Made by a program: the position numbers and the translations under genes
Notes under the pieces: model-generated
Database searches by the model: none
What the model saw: the letters and a program-made list of their open reading frames with translations, nothing else
Told to the model about the DNA's origin: nothing
In this document: one piece after another, positions 53,474 through 60,443 of the stretch
How positions within the stretch are numbered: position 1 is the stretch's first letter
Layout of the letters: the number at the start of each line of letters is the position of its first letter
NCBI RefSeq assembly: GCF_001865675.1
Contig: NZ_CP011319.1
Location: 4,588,001-4,652,000, forward strand
Reading direction: 5' to 3'
From: Janthinobacterium sp. 1_2014MBL_MicDiv
GTDB lineage: Bacteria > Pseudomonadota > Gammaproteobacteria > Burkholderiales > Burkholderiaceae_D
DNA length: 64,000 bases

Positions 53474-53502
53474 AAAAAAAGCGGACACTCAGGTCCGCTT
53501 TT
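53474..53502 (-). terminator. rho-independent terminator after adk
   Basis: GCGGAC (53481-53486)/GTCCGC (53493-53498) with A-run and T-run flanks. On the minus strand the stem is followed by seven T. It lies 10-38 bases after the adk stop. Confidence 0.9.
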
Positions 53503-53511
53503 CAAAATTGC

Positions 53512-54168
53512 TTATTCCGCCAGGGCGGCAAATGCGCTGTCGCGGATTTGCTCGACCGGACCGACGCCGGCGATGCGGCGGTATTTCGGTGCGCCTGGCA
53601 GGCCGGACTTGGCCCAGTCATTGTAGTAGCCGAGCAGGACCTTGGTCTGGTTGTGGTACACGTCCAGGCGCTTCTTGACCGTTTCGGCCTTGTCGTCGTC
53701 GCGCTGGATCAGCGGCTCGCCGGTGATGTCATCGACGCCGTCGACCTTGGGCGGGTTGAACTTGACGTGATAGACGCGGCCCGAACCCGGGTGGCTGCGG
53801 CGGCCGTCCATGCGCTCGATGATCGAAGCGTCAGGCACGTCGATTTCCAGCACGTAGTCGACATTGATGCCGGCGTCCTTCATGGCGTCCGCTTGCGCAA
53901 TGGTGCGCGGGAAGCCGTCGAACAGGTAGCCATTGGCGCAATCGGCTTCCTGCAGGCGGTTCTTGACCAGGCCGATCATGATGTCGTCCGACACGAGGCC
54001 GCCCGCATCCATGACTTTTTTCGCTGCCAGGCCCAGTTCCGTGCCTTCCTTGATCGCCGCGCGCAGCATGTCGCCCGTGGAGATTTGTGGAATATTGTAT
54101 TTTTCTTTGATGAAGTTAGCTTGGGTGCCCTTGCCGGCACCGGGTGCTCCTAAAAGTATCAGACGCAT
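53512..54168 (-). CDS. adk: adenylate kinase
   Basis: 218 residues, the long form with a LID domain. MRLILLGAPGAGKGTQANFIKEKYNIPQISTGDMLR (P-loop and AMP site), FDGFPRTIAQADAMK and the LID segment RRSHPGSGRVYHVKFNPPKVDGVDDITGEPLIQRDDD are seen, without zinc-binding Cys residues. It catalyses ATP + AMP to 2 ADP in the cytoplasm. It lies 308 bp downstream of kdsB with a separate promoter region and ends at a strong terminator. Confidence 0.97.
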   Translation of the reverse strand: MRLILLGAPGAGKGTQANFIKEKYNIPQISTGDMLRAAIKEGTELGLAAKKVMDAGGLVSDDIMIGLVKNRLQEADCANGYLFDGFPRTIAQADAMKDAGINVDYVLEIDVPDASIIERMDGRRSHPGSGRVYHVKFNPPKVDGVDDITGEPLIQRDDDKAETVKKRLDVYHNQTKVLLGYYNDWAKSGLPGAPKYRRIAGVGPVEQIRDSAFAALAE

Positions 54169-54476
54169 TGAAAGTTCCTAAAAAACAGATTTTGGATGGT
54201 GGTATGTGTAATTTTTTTTAGATGGTGTTGCTATGGCTATCTTTCCCTACGAAACTTACCACAAAAAATCCCCGGAACGCCAGTTTGCTGTCGAATTGCT
54301 ATGTCCTGATTGATCAAAGCCAGCAATTAGCGAAGCAGGTGTTTCAAAATGTGGTTTTTTATGGCAGGCCCCGCATAAAATTTTTCCGGCACGGGCACGG
54401 CGTCTGAAAAACCTTCAGGGAGAGGCGTCCCGCCGCATGGACGGCGCGGCGGGACAACACCGCCATGGACGTTTTC
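54169..54476. other. 308-bp intergenic region between kdsB and adk
   Basis: It contains a 10-bp hairpin (GTCCCGCCGC/GCGGCGGGAC, 54427-54436 and 54446-54455) just after the kdsB stop, with a delayed T-run, probably a weak terminator. The remaining AT-rich part is the adk promoter region. A 61-codon frame on the plus strand has no ribosome site or known motif and is not called. Confidence 0.6.
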
Positions 54477-55235
54477 TCAGGTGGCGTGGCGGTAATGCGC
54501 CTGCACTCTGGCCAGATCTTCCGGCGTATCGACGCCGGCGGCCGGAGCGGAGTCCGTCACGTGCACGGCGATGGCATAGCCATGCCACAGCACGCGCAGC
54601 TGCTCCAGCGCCTCGATCGCTTCCAGCGGCGAGGCGGACAGACCGGGATAGGTCTGCAGGAATGCATTGCTGTACGCGTACAGGCCGATATGGCGCAGCG
54701 GCACATAGCCGGCCGGCAGGCGGTCTTTCGACTGCGCGTAGCCGTCGCGGTGCCAGGGAATCGTCGCGCGCGAAAAATACAGCGCGCGGCCATGCTTGTC
54801 CAGCACCACCTTCACCACGTTCGGATTGAACGCGTCGGCCACCTCGTGCAGCGGATGGGCGCACGTGGCCATCGGCACGGCAGCGCTGATCTGCGCCGCG
54901 CAGGCGGCCAGCAAGGCCGGGTCGATCAGCGGTTCGTCGCCCTGCAGGTTGACGACGACGGCATCCAGCGGCAGGTCGAGCGTGCGCGCCACTTCGGCGA
55001 TGCGGTCGGTGCCCGAGGGATGGTCGGCGCGCGTCATGCACACTTCCACGCCATGCGCGGCGCAGGCGTCGCGGATGGTGTCATGGTCGGTGGCGACGAT
55101 GACGCGCGCGGCGCCCGACAAGGCGGCCTGCTCGGCCACGCGCACCACCATGGGCTTGCCGCCCAGGTCGGCCAGCGGCTTGTTGGGCAGGCGCGTCGAG
55201 GCCAGGCGGGCCGGGATGATGACGATGAACGCCAT
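54477..55235 (-). CDS. kdsB: 3-deoxy-manno-octulosonate cytidylyltransferase
   Basis: 252 residues from the ATG at 55235. MAFIVIIPARLASTRLPNKPLADLGGKPMVVRVAEQA, VATDHDTI, HPSGTDRIAEV, VVNLQGDEPLI and DTPEDLARVQA are the CMP-KDO synthetase signatures. It activates Kdo with CTP for LPS inner core assembly. It starts two bases after the Trm112-like stop in the order lpxK-Trm112-kdsB. Confidence 0.96.
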   Translation of the reverse strand: MAFIVIIPARLASTRLPNKPLADLGGKPMVVRVAEQAALSGAARVIVATDHDTIRDACAAHGVEVCMTRADHPSGTDRIAEVARTLDLPLDAVVVNLQGDEPLIDPALLAACAAQISAAVPMATCAHPLHEVADAFNPNVVKVVLDKHGRALYFSRATIPWHRDGYAQSKDRLPAGYVPLRHIGLYAYSNAFLQTYPGLSASPLEAIEALEQLRVLWHGYAIAVHVTDSAPAAGVDTPEDLARVQAHYRHAT

Positions 55236-55237
55236 CG

Positions 55238-55414
55238 TTATTCCACTGCGTCTTGCAGGGTGCGCGCTTCGTCCGCCCACATGATGGGGATGCCATCGCG
55301 GATAGGATAGGCCAGGCGGTCGGCGCGGCAAATCAGTTCCTGCGCCTTCTTATCGTGTTCAAGCGGGCCCTTGCAAACAGGGCAGACCAGGATATCAAGC
55401 AGTCGAGCGTCCAC
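55238..55414 (-). CDS. Trm112-family small zinc-ribbon-like protein
   Basis: 58 residues starting at a GTG codon (VDARLLDILVCPVCKGPLEH); no closer ATG exists. The single CPVC pair and the second ELICRADRLAYPIRDGIPIM with one Cys match the YcaR/Trm112-like family that lies between lpxK and kdsB in many Proteobacteria. The start lies inside the 3' end of lpxK (20-base overlap), so translation is coupled. Function is not established. Confidence 0.87.
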   Translation of the reverse strand: MDARLLDILVCPVCKGPLEHDKKAQELICRADRLAYPIRDGIPIMWADEARTLQDAVE

Positions 55415-56450
55415 GACATTTCTCCACAATTTGTTGGGCCAGCGCGCTATCGATGCGCGCACTGACCGGGACAACCCACAGTCTCGGGTCGTCTTTGAGA
55501 TGTTCAATTTGCGCACATTTTACTGCATCCTTCTCGGTGATCAAGATCACGTCCGTGTCGAGGGCGGCAAATGGCTGGTCGAGGAAATCGTGATGGTCGG
55601 GCAAGGGCAGTTCCGCAAAGCGCAATCCCTGCGCGCGCAGCATGCTGAAAAAGCGCTGCGGATTGCCGATGCCGGCTGCCGCCACGATGCGCTGGCCGCT
55701 GGCCGCCAGCTCGCCAAGCGCCATGCGCTCGCTGCGGTCGAGCAGGCGCTCGGCGACGCCACCGGCCAGCAGCATCTGCACCACCAGGGACCCCTTGGGC
55801 GCCACCTGCGCCACCAGTGCCGGCGCCAGCTCGGGCGCGTTGATCACCGTCACGTCGCGGCGGCGGCGCGGCGATTCGCGCAAGGGCCCCGCCGGCAGCA
55901 GCCAGCCATTGCCGGCGCCGCGGCCGTCGAACAGCACGATTTCCACGTCGCGCCGCAAGGCGTAATGCTGCAAGCCGTCGTCCGTCACCAGCACGTCGAC
56001 CTCGGGATGCGCGGCCAGCAGCGCCCTGCCCGCTTGCGCGCGGTCGCGCCCCACCATCACGGGGCAGCCGCCGCGCTGGAAGATCAGCAGCGGCTCGTCG
56101 CCCACCTGCTGCGGCGTGGAGGTCGCCGTGACGGCGCGCGGCAGGCGGTCGGCGCTGCCATGGCCGCGCGAAATGACGCCTGGGCGCAGGCCGGCGTCGC
56201 GCAAGGCTTGCACCAGCCAGATCGTCAACGGCGTCTTGCCGGTGCCGCCTATGAAAATATTGCCAACGACGACGACGGGGACCGGCAGGCGCTGGGATTT
56301 CAGGATGCCGGCCCGGTACAGGGCGCGCCTGACGCTGCTCAAGGCGCCGAACAGCAGCGACACGGGCCAGAGCGCGCACGCCAGCGGGCCGCGCGTCAGC
56401 CAGGCGCGGGTGAGAGTGGTTTCAAGCTTGGCGGGGGAGGATGTGGGCAT
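55395..56450 (-). CDS. lpxK: tetraacyldisaccharide 4'-kinase
   Basis: 351 residues. An N-terminal membrane-association helix is followed by VPVVVVGNIFIGGTGKTPLTIWLVQALRDAGLRPGVISRGHGS (Walker A), VLVTDDGLQHYALRRDVEIVLFDG and ELPLPDHHDF near the C-terminus. It phosphorylates lipid A disaccharide at the 4' position on the inner-membrane cytoplasmic face. It is followed immediately by the Trm112-like gene and kdsB. A REP-like element lies between its start and exbD. Confidence 0.95.
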   Translation of the reverse strand: MPTSSPAKLETTLTRAWLTRGPLACALWPVSLLFGALSSVRRALYRAGILKSQRLPVPVVVVGNIFIGGTGKTPLTIWLVQALRDAGLRPGVISRGHGSADRLPRAVTATSTPQQVGDEPLLIFQRGGCPVMVGRDRAQAGRALLAAHPEVDVLVTDDGLQHYALRRDVEIVLFDGRGAGNGWLLPAGPLRESPRRRRDVTVINAPELAPALVAQVAPKGSLVVQMLLAGGVAERLLDRSERMALGELAASGQRIVAAAGIGNPQRFFSMLRAQGLRFAELPLPDHHDFLDQPFAALDTDVILITEKDAVKCAQIEHLKDDPRLWVVPVSARIDSALAQQIVEKCRGRSTA

Positions 56451-56471
56451 GGGGAAAAACGTAAAAGTGAT

Positions 56472-56568
56472 GTAGGTCGGATTAGCGGCGCCGCCCAGGC
56501 GCAGCGTAATCCGACATGCTCGGCTATTGGCGTTGTCGGCTTACGCCGTGCCGGCTAAGCCGACCTAC
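56472..56568. repeat. REP/BIME-type dispersed repeat
   Basis: Outer arms GTAGGTCGG (56472-56480) and CCGACCTAC (56560-56568) enclose GATTAGCG..CGTAATCC and TCGGCTTACG..CTAAGCCGA sub-arms. This nested structure is typical of short dispersed palindromes in related genomes. It sits between exbD and lpxK, both on the minus strand, and may stabilise or terminate mRNA. Confidence 0.8.
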
Positions 56569-56576
56569 GGTCTAAC

Positions 56577-57020
56577 TTACTTGCTGCCGCCGGCCTGCGC
56601 CGCAAACGTCAGCTTTTCATAGCCGGCCAGGCGCGCCGCTTCCATGACGTGGATGACCATCTGGTGCATCGCGAACTGGTCGGCATTGACCACCACCACG
56701 GGCGTCTGCGCCGGCGCCTTGCCGCCGTTGGCCGCCTTCGCCGCATCCTGCAAGGCGTCGGCCAGGCCGGCCACGTCGCGGAACGAGACGGGTTCGCGGT
56801 TGACCGTGTAATTGCCCTTGGCGTCGATGGTGACGTCGATCTGCTGCGGCTTGTCCCTGGCTTGCTCGGCGTCGGCCGTCGGCAAGGTGATCTGCAGCTC
56901 CGTGAATTTGCTGTAGGTGGTGCTGACCATGAGGAAGATCAGGATCACCAGCAGCACGTCGATGAACGGGATCAGGTTGATTTCGGGGTCTTCACGCCCC
57001 TTGCCTTTGCGGAAGTTCAT
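56577..57020 (-). CDS. exbD: ExbD/TolR family biopolymer transport protein
   Basis: 147 residues. One N-terminal transmembrane helix starts NLIPFIDVLLVILIFLMVST with the conserved proton-path Asp in FIDV. A periplasmic domain follows (LQITLPTADAEQARDKPQQIDVTID). It energises TonB with ExbB. Its start overlaps exbB by four bases. Its ATG lies directly behind the ExbB stop, so the pair is translated together. Confidence 0.93.
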   Translation of the reverse strand: MNFRKGKGREDPEINLIPFIDVLLVILIFLMVSTTYSKFTELQITLPTADAEQARDKPQQIDVTIDAKGNYTVNREPVSFRDVAGLADALQDAAKAANGGKAPAQTPVVVVNADQFAMHQMVIHVMEAARLAGYEKLTFAAQAGGSK

Positions 57021-57622
57021 TTGCGGCCACTATGGACGATATCGACGAACTTGACCGCTTGCTGCTCCATGTCAATGACGAAGCTGTCGACGAGGGCGCG
57101 GAAATGGCGGTAGAAGACCAGGGTCGGCATGGCGATGGCCAGGCCGAAACCCGTGTTGTACAGGGCCACCGAGATGCCGTGCGCCAGCTGGGCCGGGTTC
57201 GAGCCGCTGGCATTCTGCGAGCCGAAGATCTCGATCATGCCGACCACCGTGCCAAACAGGCCCATCAGCGGGGCCAGGGTGGCGATGGTGCCCAGCGTCG
57301 TCAGGTAGCGCTCCAGCACGTGGGCCACGCCGCTGCCGGCCTCCTCGATCGACTCCTTCATCACGTCGCGCGGCGCGTCGACGTTGCGCAGGGCGGCGGC
57401 CAGCACCACGCCCAGCGGCGAATTGTCTTCCAGCTTGGCCACCGTATCCGGCGTGATCTTGCCATTGCGATATACCTGCACCACTTCATCGAACAGCTTG
57501 CGGGGCAGTATCTTGCCGCGCCGCAAATACAGCAGGCGCTCGACGATCAAGGCCATGGCCACGATGGAAGCGATCAGTAACAGCCAGATGGGCCAGCCAG
57601 CGGCCTGGAAGATAGCGAGCAA
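57017..57622 (-). CDS. exbB: ExbB/MotA/TolQ family proton channel
   Basis: 201 residues with three transmembrane helices. IWLLLIASIVAMALIVERLLYLRR lies at the N-terminus, and LERYLTTLGTIATLAPLMGLFGTVVGMIEIF followed by LYNTGFGLAIAMPTLVFYRHF carry the MotA_ExbB motifs. It forms the proton channel that, with ExbD, powers TonB-dependent receptors, two of which are encoded nearby (47844 and 60444). It is followed by the repeat array. Confidence 0.93.
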   Translation of the reverse strand: MLAIFQAAGWPIWLLLIASIVAMALIVERLLYLRRGKILPRKLFDEVVQVYRNGKITPDTVAKLEDNSPLGVVLAAALRNVDAPRDVMKESIEEAGSGVAHVLERYLTTLGTIATLAPLMGLFGTVVGMIEIFGSQNASGSNPAQLAHGISVALYNTGFGLAIAMPTLVFYRHFRALVDSFVIDMEQQAVKFVDIVHSGRK

Positions 57623-58994
57623 AAGAAACTCCTGTTAGTTAGGCATAGTCGTGAGTGGCAGGCGCTCGGGCGCCGGCAAACAGCCTGTATTGTATTGCAC
57701 CGGCCGTCCACGCAGCATATGCGCGGGCGAAGGAATGGCGCAATGTAGCGCGTTGCCGCGCCGGCGGCAAGGGGCGCCTGCGCGGCAACGGCACTCGCGC
57801 TTGTCCACAGCGGGTGGCAGCGTGCTTGCGGCAGCACAGTTTTGCACACAATCTGTGGACAAGATTGTGAGCAAGCATGAAGTCCAGCATGTAAGTCATT
57901 GATTTACATGAAGATTATCAGGCTGCGCAAAATACAGGCATAGCAGCTAAGCGGGCATAGTCAATGTCAGATAATCAAGAATCGAAAAGTTCTGCACATT
58001 TACTGTGGACAAGATTGTGCGCAAAGCCAAGGAAAACATATAAGACATTGATTTAAAAGGATATTATTTCAATGAGTAAAAATGTAGCAGGCGGTGCACG
58101 ATGCTGGCCCCACAGGTAGGAAAAGTTCTGCACATAATCTGTGGACAAGATTGTGCGCAAGCGCAAGGATAGACGCTAAGTACATTGATTTATATCGTTT
58201 TTATCTCCCTGCGTAAAAATGTGGCAAGGAAGAAAAAGGGCGTTTTTTCCAGCCTGAATCGGGCAAAAAATAGCCGTTTTCCACCGCCGTCGCAGTTCCG
58301 CACATAAAGTGTGGATAAGATTGTGAGCAAGCGGATTGACTCCATGCAAGACCCTTGATTTTAAACGGATTTTTTTCAATGCTCAAAAATAAGGCAGCCA
58401 TGGAGCATGGCGCGGCGGTGGAAAACCCCGCAATGGCGCGAAACGATTTAGCCAGTTTTACACACATTCTGTGGATAAGATTGTGAGCAAGGCGCACACC
58501 TCCATCCTAGTTCCTTGATTTATATGGATATTTTTATTCTGCGTAAAAATAAGGCAAGCCTTGCAATAGGGCTGGCGGTGGATAATCCGGACGGCGCGCC
58601 CGAGTTCTGCACATTTTTTGTGGATAAGATTGTGCGCAAGGCCATGCATGGCATACTAAGCGATTGATTCCTATAGACTTTATTTCCATGCGTAAAAATG
58701 TGGCAGGGCATTTTTCTGGCATATTTCACGCATCTGTCCGTGCAGCCCTGCCTCAGTTGTCCAGGTCAAAAAGTTCCGCACACTTTCTGTGGATAACTTT
58801 GTGCGTAAGTGGCACGGGCATTACTGATGTGCTTGATATTAAAGGTTTTTTTCCCTGTGCACGCAAATCAGGCATGCGGGAATTCATCATGAAATCAATT
58901 ACTTAGAAATAGAACTTGTTGTTTTGCACGATATATGACATAAGCATGACCTCGCCGATAATATGTGGACAGCTTCCCTCTCTCACCCTGCCTG
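57623..58994. repeat. sevenfold array of paired DnaA-box-like sites in the exbB-xseA intergenic region
   Basis: 1372 non-coding bases. Seven degenerate units start at 57838, 57988, 58124, 58294, 58454, 58603 and 58772 (intervals 150, 136, 170, 160, 149, 169). Each begins with AGTT and two convergent 9-mers: TTnynCACA, exactly 5 bp, then TGTGGAyAA. The downstream boxes are at 57854-57862, 58004-58012, 58140-58148, 58310-58318, 58470-58478, 58619-58627 and 58788-58796. Units 4-7 carry the complement of TTATCCACA, the perfect E. coli-type DnaA box; units 1-3 carry TTGTCCACA. GATTGTGnGCAAG follows (altered in unit 7), then TTGATTT about 60 bp into the unit and TGCGTAAAAATGTGGCA-like blocks about 90 bp in. 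A lone TTGTCCACA lies at 57801-57809. No gene is called. It may be a DnaA titration or origin-like locus. Confidence 0.8.
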
Positions 58995-60356
58995 ATGATG
59001 AACGACACTCCGACCGACAGCGGCTTTGCCGCCCCGCCCGTGCTGACCGTCAGCGCCCTGAACCAGGCCGTCGCGCGCCTGCTCGAGCGCTCGTTTCCCC
59101 TGACCTGGATCGCCGGCGAGATTTCCAACTTCACGCGCGCCGCTTCCGGCCACTGGTATTTCACGCTGAAGGACGATGGCGCGCAGGTGCGCGCCGTGAT
59201 GTTCCGCGGCCGCGCCCAGTTTGCCGGCTTCACGCCGCGCGAAGGCGACAAGGTCGAGGTGCGCGCCCTGGTCACCCTGTACGGCGCGCGCGGCGATTAC
59301 CAGATCAATGTGGAAGCCATCCGCCGCGCCGGCGTGGGCGCCCTGTATGAAGCATTCCAGCGCCTGAAGGAAAAGCTGGCGGCGCAGGGCCTGTTCGACC
59401 CCGAACGCAAGCGCGCCATTCCCATGTTCGCGCGCACGATCGGCATCGTCACCAGCCCGCAGGCGGCCGCCCTGCGCGACGTGCTGATCGCGCTCAAGCG
59501 CCGCGCGCCGCACGTCAACATCGTTCTGTACCCCACGCCCGTACAGGGCCAGCAGGCGCCGGAAAAGATCGCGCTGGCCATCCGCACGGCATCGGCAAGG
59601 GCCGAGTGCGACGTGCTGCTGGTATGCCGTGGCGGCGGCAGCATCGAGGATTTGTGGTCGTTCAACGATGAAGGCGTGGCCCATGCGATCGCCGACTGTT
59701 CCATGCCCGTGATCAGCGGCGTGGGTCACGAGACGGATTTCACCATCGCCGACTTCGCGGCCGACCTGCGCGCGGCCACGCCGACGGCGGCGGCCGAACT
59801 GGCGGCCACGCCGCGCGCCGACTGGCTGGCATCCTTGCGTGCCGACGCCACCGACCTGCGGCGCGCCATGCGCCGCAGCCTCGACGACGCGGCGCAGACG
59901 CTGGACCGCCACAGCCGCCGCCTGCTCAACCCGACAGCCCAGTTGCGCCAGCAACGCTTGCAGCTGCTGGCCCTGTCGACGGCCATGACGCATGCCGCGC
60001 GCGCGCCCGTGAACCAGGCGCAGTACGCGCTCGAACGCCTGCGCAGCCGCTGGACGGCCTTGCGCCCCGACGTCGGCGTGCCGCGCGCGCGCCTGCTCGA
60101 AGCGCAGCGCCGCGGCGGCGCAGCCATGGCGCAGCAGGTGAGCCGGCAGCGCCACCGCCTCGATGGCCTGGCGGCGCAGCTGGAGCTATTGAACCCGCAG
60201 CGCACGCTGGAACGCGGCTACGCCATCCTGCGCGACGAAAAAGGCGCCATCGTGCGCTCGCCGGCGCAACTGCAGGCGCGCCAGAACGTCAACGTGCGCC
60301 TGGCCGACGGCAGCGCGCAGATCGGCATCGCCAGCGTACAGGCGACGTTGGAGTAA
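58995..60356 (+). CDS. xseA: exodeoxyribonuclease VII large subunit
   Basis: 453 residues from the ATG at 58995; a second ATG follows directly and an in-frame GTG at 58965 is less likely. The N-terminal OB-fold is VLTVSALNQAVARLLERSFPLTWIAGEISNFTRAASGHWYFTLKD. The catalytic part contains TSPQAAALRDVLIALKRRAP, VCRGGGSIEDLWSFNDE and SGVGHETDFTIADFAADLRAATPTAAAE. A long C-terminal coiled coil ends in LERGYAILRDEKGAIV. It degrades single-stranded DNA with XseB in repair. It is transcribed away from the repeat array, and the array's last unit ends about 100 bp before the start codon. Confidence 0.96.
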   Translation: MMNDTPTDSGFAAPPVLTVSALNQAVARLLERSFPLTWIAGEISNFTRAASGHWYFTLKDDGAQVRAVMFRGRAQFAGFTPREGDKVEVRALVTLYGARGDYQINVEAIRRAGVGALYEAFQRLKEKLAAQGLFDPERKRAIPMFARTIGIVTSPQAAALRDVLIALKRRAPHVNIVLYPTPVQGQQAPEKIALAIRTASARAECDVLLVCRGGGSIEDLWSFNDEGVAHAIADCSMPVISGVGHETDFTIADFAADLRAATPTAAAELAATPRADWLASLRADATDLRRAMRRSLDDAAQTLDRHSRRLLNPTAQLRQQRLQLLALSTAMTHAARAPVNQAQYALERLRSRWTALRPDVGVPRARLLEAQRRGGAAMAQQVSRQRHRLDGLAAQLELLNPQRTLERGYAILRDEKGAIVRSPAQLQARQNVNVRLADGSAQIGIASVQATLE

Positions 60357-60381
60357 AAAAGGCCGGGGAAGCTCCCCGGCC
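60355..60381 (-). terminator. terminator between xseA and TonB receptor
   Basis: GGCCGGGG/CCCCGGCC (60361-60368, 60374-60381) with a 5-base loop. A run of six T on the minus strand makes it a good terminator for the TonB receptor. It also lies four bases after the xseA stop and may act in both directions. Confidence 0.85.
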
Positions 60382-60443
60382 CAACACCTGCCCTACTGAG
60401 TGAACCGCTACTGCTACATCTATTGCCGTTTCACACTACGCCA

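Noticed and set aside
54222..54407. 61-codon plus-strand frame between kdsB and adk
   Set aside because: No ribosome site, no motif, lies in the adk promoter region.
58176..58722. Short minus-strand reading frames with a repeated AHNLIH..CA.L peptide inside the array
   Set aside because: The peptide is only the translation of the repeated box pair (TTATCCACA and flanks). The frames shift between units, have no ribosome sites and no common length.
57838..58880. CRISPR array
   Set aside because: Repeats are diverged, unit length varies by more than 30 bp, the conserved parts are split into several blocks, there are no uniform spacers, and no cas genes are present.
57623..58994. Main chromosomal oriC
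   Set aside because: No dnaA, dnaN, gyrB or rpmH nearby; neighbours are exbB and xseA. An accessory DnaA-related role is kept open as a finding.
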